Shown here piece after piece: positions 36,339-49,500 of a stretch of 64,000 nt of DNA. The notes below the pieces were generated by a model that did no database searches, was not told where the DNA came from, and was given only the letters and a program-made list of their open reading frames with translations. A program made the translations under genes and the position numbers. Origin of the DNA: Branchiostoma belcheri (taxonomy: Eukaryota > Chordata > Leptocardii > Amphioxiformes > Branchiostomatidae); contig NW_017803887.1 of assembly GCF_001625305.1 (NCBI RefSeq), forward strand, positions 3,169,926 through 3,233,925. Reading direction: 5' to 3'. Numbering within the stretch: position 1 is the first letter of the stretch; the number at the start of each line of letters is the position of its first letter.

Positions 36339-39300
36339 GTAGGCAAAATTTTTAGATCGCCATGAAATCGTACTAGATTCTAAACCATCGTCGCTTATTT
36401 TAGTATTTTGACCCTACAATTATAAACTAGAATGTCATTGCTTTGTTTGTAACGTATTCTTTTTTGTGGGATAGTAATGGTTTTTCTTGTTTTCAGGGTA
36501 TAGATATTGACCATCGCAAGGACCGTAGGGTCCGTCGAAAGGAGCCGAAGAGTGAGGACATCTACCTCAGGCTCCTTGTGAAGGTACGTATTAGTCTACC
36601 TGCCGCTTTAACCCATATGTTGGGAAAATAAAAGAGCTGGTTTTCTTATTTTAGCATGATTTTATAGTTGGCACAAGTGCCAAACAAGCTGAATAACCGA
36701 ATGTCCAAAGTGCCTTCAACTTCAAGCTTGATCACATGTACTCTCACCTCTCGAATAAAAGTACCCCCTGGAATAAAAGTACCCCCCGGACAAATCTTCA
36801 AAATGTAATAAAAGTACCCCCTGGAATAAAAGTACCCCCCGGAAAATTTTAAAATTGACATGTAATTAAGCCAAATTGTTTATGCTACTAAAATGTGTTC
36901 TCATGGTGTATGTATCCCAAATAAACATGACTCTGGAATAAAAGTACCCCCGACAAATCTTCAAAACCTAAAAAATATACCCGCCCAGAATAAACATACC
37001 CTCAGCTGGAAAAGTACCAAATTATCAGCCTGCATTCTTACAAGTTATTGAAAAGTGCATGTACATGGGGTATATGTCACGTACAGTCTATATCTTAGTA
37101 CATTAGCCATCTATATTCTAACTCGAGATCCGACTCTGAGTTCACACAATTTGTTATCATTGCATTGCATGCATACATTGAGCAGGAACAATGCTATCAA
37201 GTTTTTGAAATAAGAGTCCTTGATTTTTTTAGCTTAATAATTATCAGAAAGATTACATTAATAGAGTTTGAAGTTGAACAGAAATTTACAATATGCTGAA
37301 TAAATGCTCTATACAAATTTGCAGTAATGTGTAAAACCCATAGGCCATATAGATATATATATAAACAGGGATCTCCCCAGAAATTCATAGCAGGGTGGAG
37401 GAGGGTGCGAAGCTATTGCATTTTGTCGTTTCCAAACACAAATGGAGGTCATTTCCTGCAACTTCAGTTCTACATTTTCTGTACAACTGCAGATGTATAA
37501 GGCAGGAGAAAGGTCCAAGATCTGTACTTAATTACCCTCTTTATGTTTAAAAAAAATTCTATTAGCATCCTTAATTTTGAAAAAATTGGGCATAGGTTAC
37601 CCGGATGACCCCTAACCGGGGGCCAACGGTGCTTCCACAAGTTCAACAAGTGAAAATACATGATACAAAATGTACATGTATTTACTACCTGGAACTTGGA
37701 GCAAGTTTTTCCAAAGTGTTACTGACATTGATATATTAAAAACTAAACCAAATCCTATTTCGGTTTAGTTTTTAATATATTAACATTAACATATTACTGA
37801 CATTGATATATTAAAAACTAAACCAAATCCTATTTCCCAAACAAATCACATATTGACAAAGCTAAACAAATAAATCATGTCTATAAACTCCACTCAAAAA
37901 CAATTTTTGAGAGACACTCGGGTCGCGGTACTAAGCGTGATAATCTCTAATATCTCATCTGATTCTCCCAATGTAAGGGACTTCACAATCACAGCATCCA
38001 ACCGCACATTCATAGAAACAACATTACATTTTAACACAAAAAAAAACAATAAATTCGGAAAATTTCTCAGTAATGTTTGAAAATTAACCTTATAAAAATA
38101 TTAGTGAATTTTTATTTCAGTTGTAGCCGAAAAAATTTTTTTCATGCGTTTAAAGTTTCGTTTTAGCACATTGTAATATGTACTTTGTACATGTATCTTG
38201 TACATTTGGATGCAGTCTTGACCTTTGACCACTGTTATTGTGAAACACTGTCGGCCATTTTGGCAGTCTCGCCGTGGATTTTCGAGCCGTTTTTCGAGCA
38301 AATTTCAACCGTTTTAAACATTTTACGGCCTCAAAAACTCATATAACGAGGAAAGCAAGTTGTAGTTGTTATTTTCATGCGTAACATTTCTTCTGGGGAT
38401 GGATTATTTTTCCGCCGAGCTGCCGAAAACTAGTGTCATGCCTCAACCATGTGGTCGGGCGCGGCCGGCCGGCTGGAGTATCGGTGAGAATTCACGATGT
38501 AAACAAAGACATTCGGAGTTGTTTACATTAAAATTTTGTTGTGAAACGCCAGCGGGGTGTCAGATTTTCTACCAATAACAAAGTTTTCTCTGCGGCGTCA
38601 TGGCGAGATCGACAATTCATCGTCAATTCACAAGATTGTGCCGGCAATGGAATGAATAGTGGCCCGATTAGCGCTCGATCCACGCCGCCTGGCCGAAGAA
38701 AATTGGAATGACGAGCACATTTATCGGGGATAAAATCCCCAATTTTGAAAATTATCGGGGAAATGTTGGAATAAAATCCCTAATTTTGAAAATCTATGTT
38801 CAAACTTTTATGTTCAGGACCGAAAATTTGTCCTGAACTTGGTTTGATTCTGAAAAAATAATAAACGTACCGTCTAAAATAAGAACGTACCGGGCGGATT
38901 TCGAAGCGAAAAAAAATAAACGTACCGGTACGTTTAATAGAGAGCTGAGAGTACAGTATTCACACGTTGTCACACTGTCTGATCTCAATGATACATTTTA
39001 TGTTACCGTAATAATCTAGTAGCGATCATTCAGTTTCCTTATTTCTGCGATTTGAAGAGATTTTGGTTGTATGTGTTGTACCAGGTGGCAAAATTCCATA
39101 CTATTACTTATTAGTATTACCCAGCTATGAATATAATTTAGTCCCAATAAGTTACAAAGTATAGTTATAAGTTTCATATTATAGCCAAAAATTTCCCATA
39201 GCCCAATGCTATAATAGTATTACTAGTAATGTTGTAGGTTGATGACACTTCATTTTGCCTTTCTCCGCAGCTCTACCGCTTCCTTGCCAGGCGCACCAAT

Positions 39301-41811
39301 GCCAAGTTCAACCAGGTGGTGCTGAAACGCCTGTTCATGTCCCGCACCAACCGCCCTCCCATGTCTATCGCACGACTGGTGAGTTTAATTTTTTATAGCA
39401 TTATCTTTTCATCTCCAAGTTTAGCTTTTTGTTAGTTTGTCACATGTGTTACCAATAGTGATGCATACCTAAACTCAATTTCAGGTTCAGGTCCGGATTC
39501 AAGTCCAGAGGTTTAGGTTCAGTTCCGGACTTGTAAGCCCGGACCTAAACCCATGGCATATACAAAATTGCATGTTGGCAACCTTGCAATGTTGTCTGGG
39601 TGAAACTTTGGCCACACAACATGGAGGCCGGTACTTGGCAATGCCCGATGGCAATGTTTTCTTCATTTTGCAGCAAAGATTTTGCAATCTACAGAAGGTT
39701 TTAGGTGGTTTGGAAAGAAAAGGGGTATGTGAAATGGTCTTTTATGGTAATAAGTCCAGACTCGGTTCTTGACTTTTAGGTTTTTTTGGACTTGAACCTA
39801 AACATTCTTACAAGTCCGGATCCAAGTCCAGCGAACCGGTATGCATCACTGGTTACCAACCTTAAACTTCAAGAGGGTGTCATTCAACCTCCTTGCCTCA
39901 AGGTTGAAAGTCTAGTCATCATTTTCCAGCACCATGGGTTATATTTTATAAAATTAATAACTGATATGATGTCTTATTTCTTGATGTACAGATCCGTCTG
40001 ATGAAGAAGCCAGGGCGTGAGGGTAAGACTGCCGTTGTTGTTGGCACCATCACTGATGACGTCAGGATCTTTGAAATCCCTAAGCTCAAGGTATGACAAC
40101 TTACGCATACTTATTGGGGTCTCCTGTGTCATAACAATCTTTTTTAGCTCAACCATATCTATATGAACAATCGCTACTTTTGTTTACATCATGCACATAC
40201 AAATTATTTGAAGGGATATACAAATTATCGGTAGGCAAATCACCCAACTGTCACCTACATTTTGCTGTACCACGACTCGCTGGCTGTGACGTCTTGGCTT
40301 ATGCTCTGTAAAGACTTGGAAAAGGCTGTGGCACTAGTGAATCTTCTTGCTCATGTGAATTATGGCAAAGTATTGTTGGAGTTATTATTAATCTGTGACT
40401 AACTGACTAGAAGACCGCTGTCCCTAGACCATTCCCTAACACAGCTTGTGTTATTTCCAGATTTGCTGCCTCCGTGTGACAGAGGGTGCCCGGGCCAAGA
40501 TCCTGAAGGCTGGTGGGGAGATCATCACTTTTGATCAGCTCGCTCTGAGGGCTCCCAAGGGGAAGAACACTGTTCTTCTTCAAGGTAAGAAACATCAGTG
40601 GCACTTCTGTTAAATGGAAACTTCTGTTCAAACACTTGTGTGTGTCTTTTGACTAAGATTCAAAAGCCTAGGGAAAAAAGTTGTGCACTGTTCCCGACCG
40701 ACCCTAGAAGAAACTGCTGACCCTAGCCTTTTGTAGTGTGGACCCTGCAAGGGACATAAATTTTTCAAACTGATTGACCTAATTTTATTCAGGACTGAAA
40801 CAGGAAACACAATTTTTTTCCTAGGCCTAACAGTGGCTTGCGCAGGATTGCAGCAGTTTGTTCACAATGTGTTAGAATATTAGTAACTTGCTATGATGAT
40901 ATTTTACCGCCCCAGTCTGAATATTAGACAATAATAGTGACTGACAGGTATCTCTGAGCACCTCCATGACTCAAATTTAATAATTTATACTATAGTACAC
41001 ATCAGCAAGGAGAAGGCAAAGCTAGTGCTCATGACATGACATAGGTTAAGTTTTTATGATTGTTCTTGCATTTCACACTGTATTTGAAATTATGTGCCCT
41101 TTGTGTTTTGTCCTTATATGTTGACTCTCTAATATCAGCTTTGCTTCCTTGAGAGTCAGTGTAATGTCTTGTTGCATTTTTGAATAAATAGATAAATTTG
41201 ACATTCTCATAAAATGATCTTAAGTTTCCGTACTTACAGCATCTTATTTGCTATTGTTAATCTGCAGGGCAACGCAGGGCTCGTGAGACTTGCAGACACT
41301 GGGGTCCAGCTCCTGGTGTACCTCACAGCCATACCAAGTAAGTACACGGCCTTTTGACCATCCAGGGCTCAAATTACCCCTTAATTCACTACTTTGAAAC
41401 AGCATGTACTTTGTACAATGTAGTTAGAATCTGTGCTAGCCTTCTACTTGAAACTTAACGTTGTGGGATTGAAGAAAAATTGTGCAAGTATTTTTTTTCT
41501 CACATGTACTTTTACAAAATAACGTAACTCAAGCCCTGCCATCTGTAAGCCAAAAGTTCGGTGATAAAGGATATATACAGTAGTACAGAGATTTATCCCA
41601 TGGACTTTGATGGTGTTATAACTTTATTTTTATATGGAAGAATAGCAGATTTATAGTTTTGATGTGCAAGTTGTTTTGCTTCCTGCAATGTTGATATGTA
41701 AATGTAATCCTTACTGTGTTTTATTTTTTTTTTAGACCATTTGTCCGATCCAAGGGCCGTAAGTTTGAGAGGGCACGTGGTCGCCGCAAGTCCTGTGGCT
41801 ACAAGAAGTGA
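36336..41811 (+). CDS. RPL18: Ribosomal protein L18 (eL18), complete, seven coding exons
   Basis: Structural protein of the large cytosolic ribosomal subunit. Exons: 36336-36338 (ATG only), 36497-36583, 39271-39378, 39992-40090, 40461-40584, 41268-41337, 41736-41811; total 567 nt, 188 aa, the same length as human RPL18. The first coding exon holds just the initiator codon before gtaggc, so translation starts [20 protein letters not shown]. Other strongly conserved stretches are [62 protein letters not shown] and the basic C-terminus ending CGYKK. All junctions are GT-AG with consistent phases. Intron 5 hosts a snoRNA. Confidence 0.97.
36497..36583 (+). CDS. RPL18: RPL18 coding exon 2
   Basis: Acceptor ttttcag; 29 codons ending [10 protein letters not shown]; donor gtacgt, phase 0. 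Confidence 0.97.
36755..37010. repeat. AATAAAAGTACCCCC minisatellite in RPL18 intron 2
   Basis: Irregular tandem copies of ggaataaaagtaccccctgg, mixed with cggacaaatcttcaaaa spacers; at least six copies. It contains repeated AATAAA words on the + strand inside an intron, which the gene must ignore as poly(A) signals. Confidence 0.75.
37720..37835. repeat. Foldback plus direct repeat, RPL18 intron 2
   Basis: ttaaaaactaaaccaaatcc is followed by its inverted form ggtttagtttttaatatatt and then a second direct copy. The rest of intron 2 (37840-39270) shows only AT-rich sequence with short cgtaccg repeats near 38860-38935. Confidence 0.65.
39271..39378 (+). CDS. RPL18: RPL18 coding exon 3
   Basis: Acceptor ctccgcag; 36 codons from [20 protein letters not shown] to SIARL; donor gtgagt. 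Confidence 0.97.
39455..39852. repeat. Dispersed repeat copy in RPL18 intron 3
   Basis: Direct-orientation relative of 24011-24412 with the same terminal cctaaac and aagtccgga blocks. Confidence 0.7.
39992..40090 (+). CDS. RPL18: RPL18 coding exon 4
   Basis: Acceptor tgtacag; 33 codons from [20 protein letters not shown] to EIPKLK; donor gtatga. Confidence 0.97.
40461..40584 (+). CDS. RPL18: RPL18 coding exon 5
   Basis: Acceptor atttccag; from [20 protein letters not shown] to NTVLLQ plus one base; donor gtaaga. Confidence 0.97.
40888..40962 (+). ncRNA. SNORD31: C/D box snoRNA U31 (SNORD31) in RPL18 intron 5
   Basis: C box ATGATGA at 40893-40899, D' box CTGA at 40917-40920, D box CTGA at 40954-40957, and a short closing stem (tgc/gca). 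The 12 nt directly before D' (taccgccccagt) are complementary to the conserved large-subunit rRNA sequence actggggcggta. By the D'+5 rule they place 2'-O-methylation on a G in that block, the site known for vertebrate U31 and yeast snR67. The sequence through D', C' and the second half (gtgactga.aggtat..ctgag) also resembles human U31. In vertebrates U31 sits in an intron of SNHG1; here the host is RPL18. Identified from memory of U31, no search run. Confidence 0.87.
41268..41337 (+). CDS. RPL18: RPL18 coding exon 6
   Basis: Acceptor tctgcag; [20 protein letters not shown] then SHT and two bases of Lys; donor gtaagt. Confidence 0.96.
41736..41811 (+). CDS. RPL18: RPL18 coding exon 7
   Basis: Acceptor ttttttag after a long T tract; [20 protein letters not shown] then GYKK and TGA at 41809-41811. 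Confidence 0.97.
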
Positions 41812-41885
41812 GGAGGGTCTTACCAACAGAACACCCTGGTGGGAAAACACTTCCGACAGATATAAGATGCTCCTGAGGATCTGAC

Positions 41886-41891
41886 AATAAA
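41886..41891 (+). terminator. RPL18: Poly(A) signal AATAAA for RPL18
   Basis: Canonical AATAAA 75 nt after the stop, as expected for the short 3' UTRs of ribosomal protein genes. Confidence 0.85.
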
Positions 41892-42059
41892 ATATCTCTG
41901 TGGATATCCTATTCCTTGTCAGTGGATTTTATTGTTTCTGTTATTCCACTTCCAGTAAGATAAGTCAGTATAGGTCAATCTATGTTTGCACATTTAATTA
42001 TATTTACAGTAGGAAACTCAGTCACTTACTATCTGATTTATCGTCGTTTTTGCTCAGTT

Positions 42060-42270
42060 TTGTCTTCTCCAAACAGAAAGGTCAATGACCTGGACCAGTC
42101 TTATCACCATGGTAACTGGTGTTGGGTTACATCGTGTTGCAATTTTATAGCAGGAGGGATTTGGACTCCTGTCTGACCATATATATGAATGTGTTTGAGA
42201 ATGAGTGAGTGTTTGAGTAAGAATTAACAGAGCAAATTATACATTTGCTTTGCTTTCTAGTTACAACTGA
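42060..42270. repeat. Dispersed repeat downstream of RPL18
   Basis: Second copy of the 1085-1290 repeat, sharing ggtcaatgacctg, tggtgttgggttaca and gcaattttatagcagga. The following 42300-43860 is AT-rich with nothing recognised. Confidence 0.6.
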
Positions 42271-43880
42271 ATTGGCCTTCCATAGAGTAATCTGCAAGCA
42301 AGAAAATACTAAGTAGACAAGATCTTATACATATTTTTATTGCATGGCTTCTGTTGGAAAAGTTTTCTTGAGAAACGAGCCACAAATTGTACAGCAGTAT
42401 CATGTTTTCTAGAATCTACCAGTTTGTTGCAAATGACCTGCCTTTGCAACCCGAGAAACCAGTAAATACCATCCTTCAACAGCAAAACAAATCAGAGATT
42501 TACAAAATAAGAGAAAACACAATTTTCAAACGGCAAAACTGTATTGAAATCTTCATCTTAGAGGCTTCATTCTGATGGACCTTGCACTTGATTTCGTGAA
42601 AATGCATTTTGAATGAGTTTAAAAACAACATTTTGGCAATTATCCCTCTTGCAAGCACTGACTCCATACCATCTACATGTAGTTACTATTTAGCCACTTC
42701 GCAACTCTAGCTATTACATGGTGCCTTGTAAAGTGTGAAAATCAAACTTGTCTACAGTCGTCCTGTCAGTGAAGTACAATGATTTTCCTGCTTCTATTGG
42801 TGCAAATAACTAGCACTAAGTTACTGTCTCAACACATCAATTATGATATTCTCATATTCCACAAGATATCTGGCAACATGTACCAAGTTTTCTGTTATTT
42901 GTTACATAATTGTATTCTTCCGATAGATCTCCAACAAAATTATATATTGACTTGAGAAGCAACCATCCATGCTGCAAAGTGTTATACATATTCTCAGTAT
43001 TCTGTTTTCTAATATAAACAAATAATGCCCACACTAAACTTTTCATCTTTAGGCCCTCTCAAGTCTGTTGAGGTAAGCACTGGCAAAATCTCAAATTCTC
43101 TCCAAAATGTTTCTTTTGCATGTAAAAGCCAGGAGCTAGAACATTTTGTCTCCATGTTGAATTGACAATGCATTTATTCCTGGAAAAGTCATTGTCGAAA
43201 AGTACTTATAACTTTAAAAATCTGTCCAGTTGCTTGGGCAACAATTTTCTTGTGCATCTTGTTACCTGGATGTCTAACCTTCATCAGCGTATTTTGGAAA
43301 TTTTTCTTTTCGATTTCAAGTACAAAATGTACATGTATTTGTATCTTATGTTTTCATGGAAAAAAATTCTGAGGGATCAGTAATACCCTGGCAATGTTAC
43401 ATTTCGCAAAACTTAACATCCTGGCATATGTACCAGAAGTATGGAACCATCCCTTGTATCATTTCATTTCTGTCTGTAACAGTTATAATTAATTTGGGCA
43501 CAAACAGTTTTAAGTAAATTGTTCCAGACATATATATAGGAGGGTCCAGCCTCCCTTGTCGCATGCAAAAGGCATGTTATAATAGACCACGATAAAATAT
43601 GGAAAATAACAAAAACCAAACCTACATGTACAATAATGTTAGCAGCAATGTAGACCTGCCATGTCAAACAACAATCATTATGATGGCTTTGAGGCACTGC
43701 ATTGTGAGTGTGGTGTCCTACAGTAACATTCATGCCTGTGTAAATCTAGTACTAGTAAATGGTTGAGTTTCAGTATGTGTAAGTCAATACAATGAGGAAC
43801 AATTGTAGTAATCTGTAGCTATTGTACACAATCATGTTGTCTCCTTTACCAGACCAAATTAGCTCCAGATACAGACATCT

Positions 43881-43979
43881 CCAAGCAGATCCTAGGGTGG
43901 CAAAAGACAGTATCAAATTGGCCAGGCAGTATCCAGTGGCAAGCTCTGTTTTTTGCCACCCTAGGATCTGCTTGGAGAT
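43881..43979. repeat. Foldback element
   Basis: ctccaagcagatcctagggt pairs exactly with accctaggatctgcttggag across a loop containing ggccaggcagtatcca. A related structure is at 50063-50320. Confidence 0.75.
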
Positions 43980-45391
43980 TAACAGACATCAACTTATCAC
44001 CAATTAATACTAGTATGTTGGTAATACCTTTGGGACAAGTGTGACCAATCTTTTATTATCTCACAATTCATAATCATATTCCCATTTCAATATGTGAAAC
44101 ATGTAATACTAAAAAGATCTAAGAATAGCCTCCAAGCTTCAACCTCGAAAAAGTTTTCCTGAACAAAAATCACATCAAGGACTTAATAAGTAATGGCTTC
44201 TTTAAACATTTCCATTGATGAGGTACTAATATTGACATAAAAGTACCAATAATACTTGAACAACATCATGGCAAGGAACCAACCAACACACTAAAACGTG
44301 TCATGATTATATACACAAGGCAATGAGACACATGCCAACATCAATTCATATTAAAATTTCATGTGTAAATTCTTGATTATACAGGCTTCTGTTCCTGTCC
44401 CATTACTAGTACTTACATGTAGTCTTTACTGAACATTAATTTTTCTGACTACCTTCCTATTAATTATAATAAAAAGGTTTAACTTAGATAATCAAGATAT
44501 ATTGATTTTGTACACTCAAAAAAAAACTTGTTCCTCCTTGTCCTGGACAAATTCTGGCTTTGTGCACACAAATTTTTTAAATTCAATACTGTTTTTCTGC
44601 ATGGCCTTTCCTCTTTTTTTTCTTCTGTGCCTCATGTCTTTCTTTCATTATTTCTTTGGCACTACATGCAACAGGACAAATTGTATGAAAAACCCGTTTG
44701 AAAAAAGTTTATTATGGAAAGGAAGTACTGTTCCATCCACAATGGATTAGCATATACAAATTATTATTGTAAGTACCAATTCAATTCATCTTTTTCAATT
44801 ACAGATTCTTTGTAACGGTATGTTCTTTTAATCGTTTTCTCAAGTTGTGTTCTTTTTATTTGGAATGACCAGTAGATCTATGTTTTTGGACCCTCAAAAT
44901 AATTTAAAAACTGCGATAGGTGACTTTGAAAGATATAATTGTATGAAGTTCAATAAGATATAAATTGTGTGAAGTTGGGGTAAGATGTAATTGTATTTTT
45001 CACCTTATTGTTGGGCTGTGTTGTGTTATCTTTAATTCTTTTTCTTGTTAGATCATGATATATTTCTTCATTATCTAATCCAAACCTAACTCAGAAATTC
45101 ATCTGTCATGTCAAGAGAGAAACCAAGCATAAGGTCCTCAATCTCACTAAACAGCATATATTAGAGATAAAAGAGGCATAAATTACAAATGTTAGTTAAA
45201 AATGATACATCCACTCTAAAATATACTCTTTAAATATATGTTTTAAAATGTCATACTCTTCTACATATACAGTAGGGACAATTTTTACAATCTGTAGTAT
45301 CTTACAATTGCACTACTTACAAAACAATTATACACAGGTTCATAGCTTGATCTGTATGATATTTAGGTACAATTTGGTGTCACATGAAATA

Positions 45392-46518
45392 CTATACATT
45401 GTCTTGTTTGGATATATGCCTTGAATCAGGAGAATTTTGCATGTGCTCCTGGGAACCTAACAAGTTCTGGGTGTTGCTTTGCTTGCACTGTTTGACATCT
45501 GGACTATGTGCCTGCAACTGCATGCTTTCTCTACTTTCGGTCGTTTTTTGGCCGTTCGGTGTGGATTTGTCTTGCACGCTGCTATCCCTCGATCTCGCTT
45601 CTTCGTTCAATGCCTGGAACAGTCTCGGGTCCAGCGAGCAGACGCTACGCCTTGATCTTTCCCTAGAATCAGGCACTTCAGAAATCACGCCCACACTGTT
45701 GCTAAGTTTATGACATCTAGACAACAACGTAGATCCTTGTGCATGTAGGGACGGGACACTGAGTCTGTGTGGGCTGGACAGAAGGTCTGTGGAGTTGTTC
45801 CTTGTTTGCAAAGTCGTGTCGCTCTGTAAGGTATCGCGCGACGAGCACGTGGGGACGTGCTGGCTGCTGCCGAGAAGAGTGTTTGTACTGCGACCTGCCG
45901 ACACGCTTGCGCTGTCTGACCTGGATAAGTCCTGTGCACTGATGGAGCCCTGTGTGCCCTGCCTTTGGAGCATGGGGATCTGGTCACCTCGTATGTCCAC
46001 ACTACTGCCCATCACGCAACGGAACCCAGTGGTTTGGTCGCTGGCGTGCATATTAACTGGTGTGCTAGCCCTTCTGAATTTGTCACCGAAGCTTGCATCC
46101 GTCAAGTGTGCAACCTCCTCATCCAAGCGGTTATCCTCGATACTACTGGTCCAACTTAACGACGGGAGATCTTTCTCTCCGTAGTCTGAAATGCGAATCT
46201 CTTCCACGCTGGGAGTGCTGACTTGGATTTCGTCGTAAGACGGCGGAACTTGGTCACTGTAGGCATCTTGAGAGCTTGTGTTGCTCATTGTGTCGTTGGC
46301 CAACATAGGTTCTGTCTCGGCCTTGTCCTTGGCGTCTTTACATGTCCTCTTCTTGTTCTTGAACTTGACGCCAAGGATGGTTTCTTGTAGGCGGTCCTCG
46401 TTGTTGTGGGCCGAGGAAAACGTCCTCATCTCGATGTCTCCAGTGTACTGGTTGTCTTTTTCATCCTCCTCGTGGAAAATCAGGCTCACCTTGCTGGGAG
46501 ATATGGTATACAGGAGGT
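45392..46518 (-). CDS. CACNA1G/H/I-like: Cav3 terminal coding exon (cytoplasmic tail)
   Basis: Acceptor atcctacag; G+AC makes Asp: [20 protein letters not shown]. About 374 residues, Ser/Thr/Gln-rich, with a PPSYDE motif (PPxY-type, possible WW/ubiquitin-ligase ligand; inference). Ends SKQDNV, stop TAG at 45394-45392. Poly(A) site not determined; the nearest reverse AATAAA I see is about 500 nt downstream near 44870. Confidence 0.88.
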
Positions 46519-49500
46519 CTGTAGGATATAAGCGGAACAGCACATTTAAGAAAATAAAAACTACCAGCTGCATTCAGCAAAGATTATTTCAGAGAGTGGT
46601 TCAACTTGATTTCATTTTCAAACAGTAAGATACAATTCGGTTATGTAGCATGTTAAGTTTCCAATACTTGAAAATGCACCAATCATTTGTTTAGGATAAA
46701 TTTCCTCTGGTGCACCTTTTGGTACAAAGAAACATTACATTTGTGTGTAAAACTTAAGAACCTAAATGAAATTAAACGGGAATGACAGACTACAACAGCT
46801 GCTGATGTACATCTCTAATAGCTGATGGTAGAAAGGGAAATTGGGAAAATTCACCAAAGGTTGACATATAACATCATCCACAACTTGGCTACATCTTAAA
46901 CCATGCACAGTTACACACATAAATGTACTTCTAACTAACACAGGAGGCACCGTCATGCAAAAGTGTTGCTAGTAAAAGCTGTTAGTAAACAAACATAAGG
47001 TTTCTGTTAATAAGAACAAGATTTTTGTGTACCAATTAGGTAGGAAGATGTAAGTTCAGTATCTTGGTACAGAATACACAAGCCATGCAATCGTTTGGAC
47101 TTAGTCTATCTAGGTGAAAAAGAGCAAAAGTCATGTTAGTTTGCCTGCACTGTGAGCTCTAACACAGAATACAGAACAGGAGACAAAGACTGTGGAAGAA
47201 CCTATGACATAAAGTTATCACACAGCAAACATGCACCTGGTTAGAGTCATACTACTGGTAGTCTCAAAGAGCTACAATCGTAGTAAACTTCATGATGCTG
47301 TCTTCAGAAACATTGTGGCACACATTTACTTTGGAAATGGTCTTGACAAGTACATGTGATAGGGAAATCTTCAACTTTCATTTCAATCTGTTGTATGATA
47401 TTATACATGTATATAGAATATTACGTGGTGTATTTCATATCGCCCAAGGTACCAGCCCCACCGCGGGTTGGATCGCCCGAAGGCCGGAGGGAGATCCGAT
47501 CCGCTGGAGGGCTAGGACCAAGGGTGATGTGGAATACACCGTGTTGTATTTTATTTATGTCATACACACCCGAGGAAACAGACAGTTCAATGCAAAATGT
47601 GCCAAAATTTGGTTTATCTAAACAAAAAGTGTAATCATGGCAGTGTTCGCAAAACGCATTAATTTTGATTTATTCTATGGAGCCTTTGGAAGCCAGTGTG
47701 ATAACAAAAGAGAACCCCGGGCCATACCGCTAGTTATCACATGGGCTGGAACACCTGTATCAAATTTATCGTAGCCCAGGTATGACATAAACATGTAGAT
47801 TTATACTTTGGTTTTCATACAAGCATTAAAATTTCCAGTTTTGAAAAAAATGGAATTATATGTCATGTAATTCCCCAGGGCAATAATCGTTAAAAAGACT
47901 GAACCTGTTAGTTAGTGTAGAGAGAAAGAGAGAGAGAGGTGTTAGTCAGGCTCAGGAATGTTTGTTTGTTTGCTCCACACCTACCCACAAACCAAACACA
48001 GTACAGTACTCACACACGCACCAAATCTCACTATGCTCGTTTTACCGCAACCGCCCACTTTGCAACGGAACCTACAAAATGCAACATGAAGCAGCAATGC
48101 TGTGACGTACATACATAAATAAAAGCAAAAACATAGCATATTTTTTCAGAAAAGACCATCAAGAGACAACAACAGAAGGGGTGGAAAGGGTGTAAGCCAG
48201 CTTTGCAAACAGGGTGGTAACTTTGACATCGTGAGATCACTATACAGAAGAAACTGTAACAAATTCTTTACAGATGTCTTTTTACACCTGAAGGAAATAC
48301 ATATCATCACACTTAGAGAGACATGATAATACAGATGAGGTGCATGTATGTATTGTTACAGTAGTATTTGTACAGCTCAGAAGGAACCATCACCTAGCCA
48401 GAAACAGTGCAACAGATTTTCTGAAAGAATAGATTAATTGAAATACAATACATTGTGTATCTCATGAACAATCATTTATATGACACTCCAACAACAGTTA
48501 ATGTTACAGGTCTTGTACAATGTACTAAAAGTACAATGCATTGAAGGTCTGAAAATATCCTCTGCATTAACATGCAAAAAAATTCTGTGAAAAAATTTTG
48601 TTATCATTTATAACATTTAGGCCACACTAGGTTAATTCTATGGATGACATCATGCACGCATTGATGTTCGCCTATTCTCAAAAAAAAAAAAAAAAAAGAT
48701 CACGTCCTCCGAGGCTCTGGCCTGGATGTCATCCTTGATAGTCCATGGTAGCTAGCAACAACAGGGAGCTAGCCAGTGGTAACTTCGCATATGGAGGATG
48801 GCATCCAGGCTGCCAAAGCTCCATGGAACTCAAGAACTCAGTACAGTGCTGATTCATAAATTCCGCAAGACCAGCATGTGCCGGATTGACGTAAAAGTCG
48901 CTATGTACTACCGCAAATTTACAATCATATATATATACCAGCTTTGTATTTCTGTGGTTTAGCAGCTTTTTTATTTTTTTTTATTCACCTGCGCGCACTA
49001 GTTTGTTGGTCTTCAGAGGATGTCATCCATAGAATTAAGTCAGCGTGGCCCTAGTGTGGTTGCTACCTTATTTAGCACAGTATGATCATCAAGCCATGAT
49101 TCCAAAGGGCAATATCTATAACTGGTAGATTTGAAGCCCTCTGGAACATTTCCAGGAAACCTTGAATGCAAGAGCCCCACCTTTATTGTCACTGCTGCCT
49201 CCACTGTTCTCAGGTGACTGGACAGGGAAGGTGAAGCTGTCAGGCAGGGAGTGGAACCTGGTCACACGCTTCTTCCCATCTCCATTACCCTGGAACCACA
49301 ACAGTTCATCTGGGTTCAAATCACTTCTAGATCTCTATCCACCAATTCCGAAGAGTGTGTGTGTGTGTGTGTACATGTGTGTGTGCTAGCATGTGTATGT
49401 GTGTCTGTGCGTGTGCATGTGTGTGCGTGTGTACGCGTGTGTGTATGCATGTGTGTGTTAGTGTGTGTGTGTTGCGCGCATGTGTGTGTGTGTTTGTGTG

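Noticed and set aside
40200-40440. Possible H/ACA snoRNA in RPL18 intron 4
   Set aside because: I could not draw two hairpins with an H box and terminal ACA, nor match a known guide.
45384-46184. Forward frames of 109 and 131 residues
   Set aside because: Antisense shadows of the Cav3 terminal exon.
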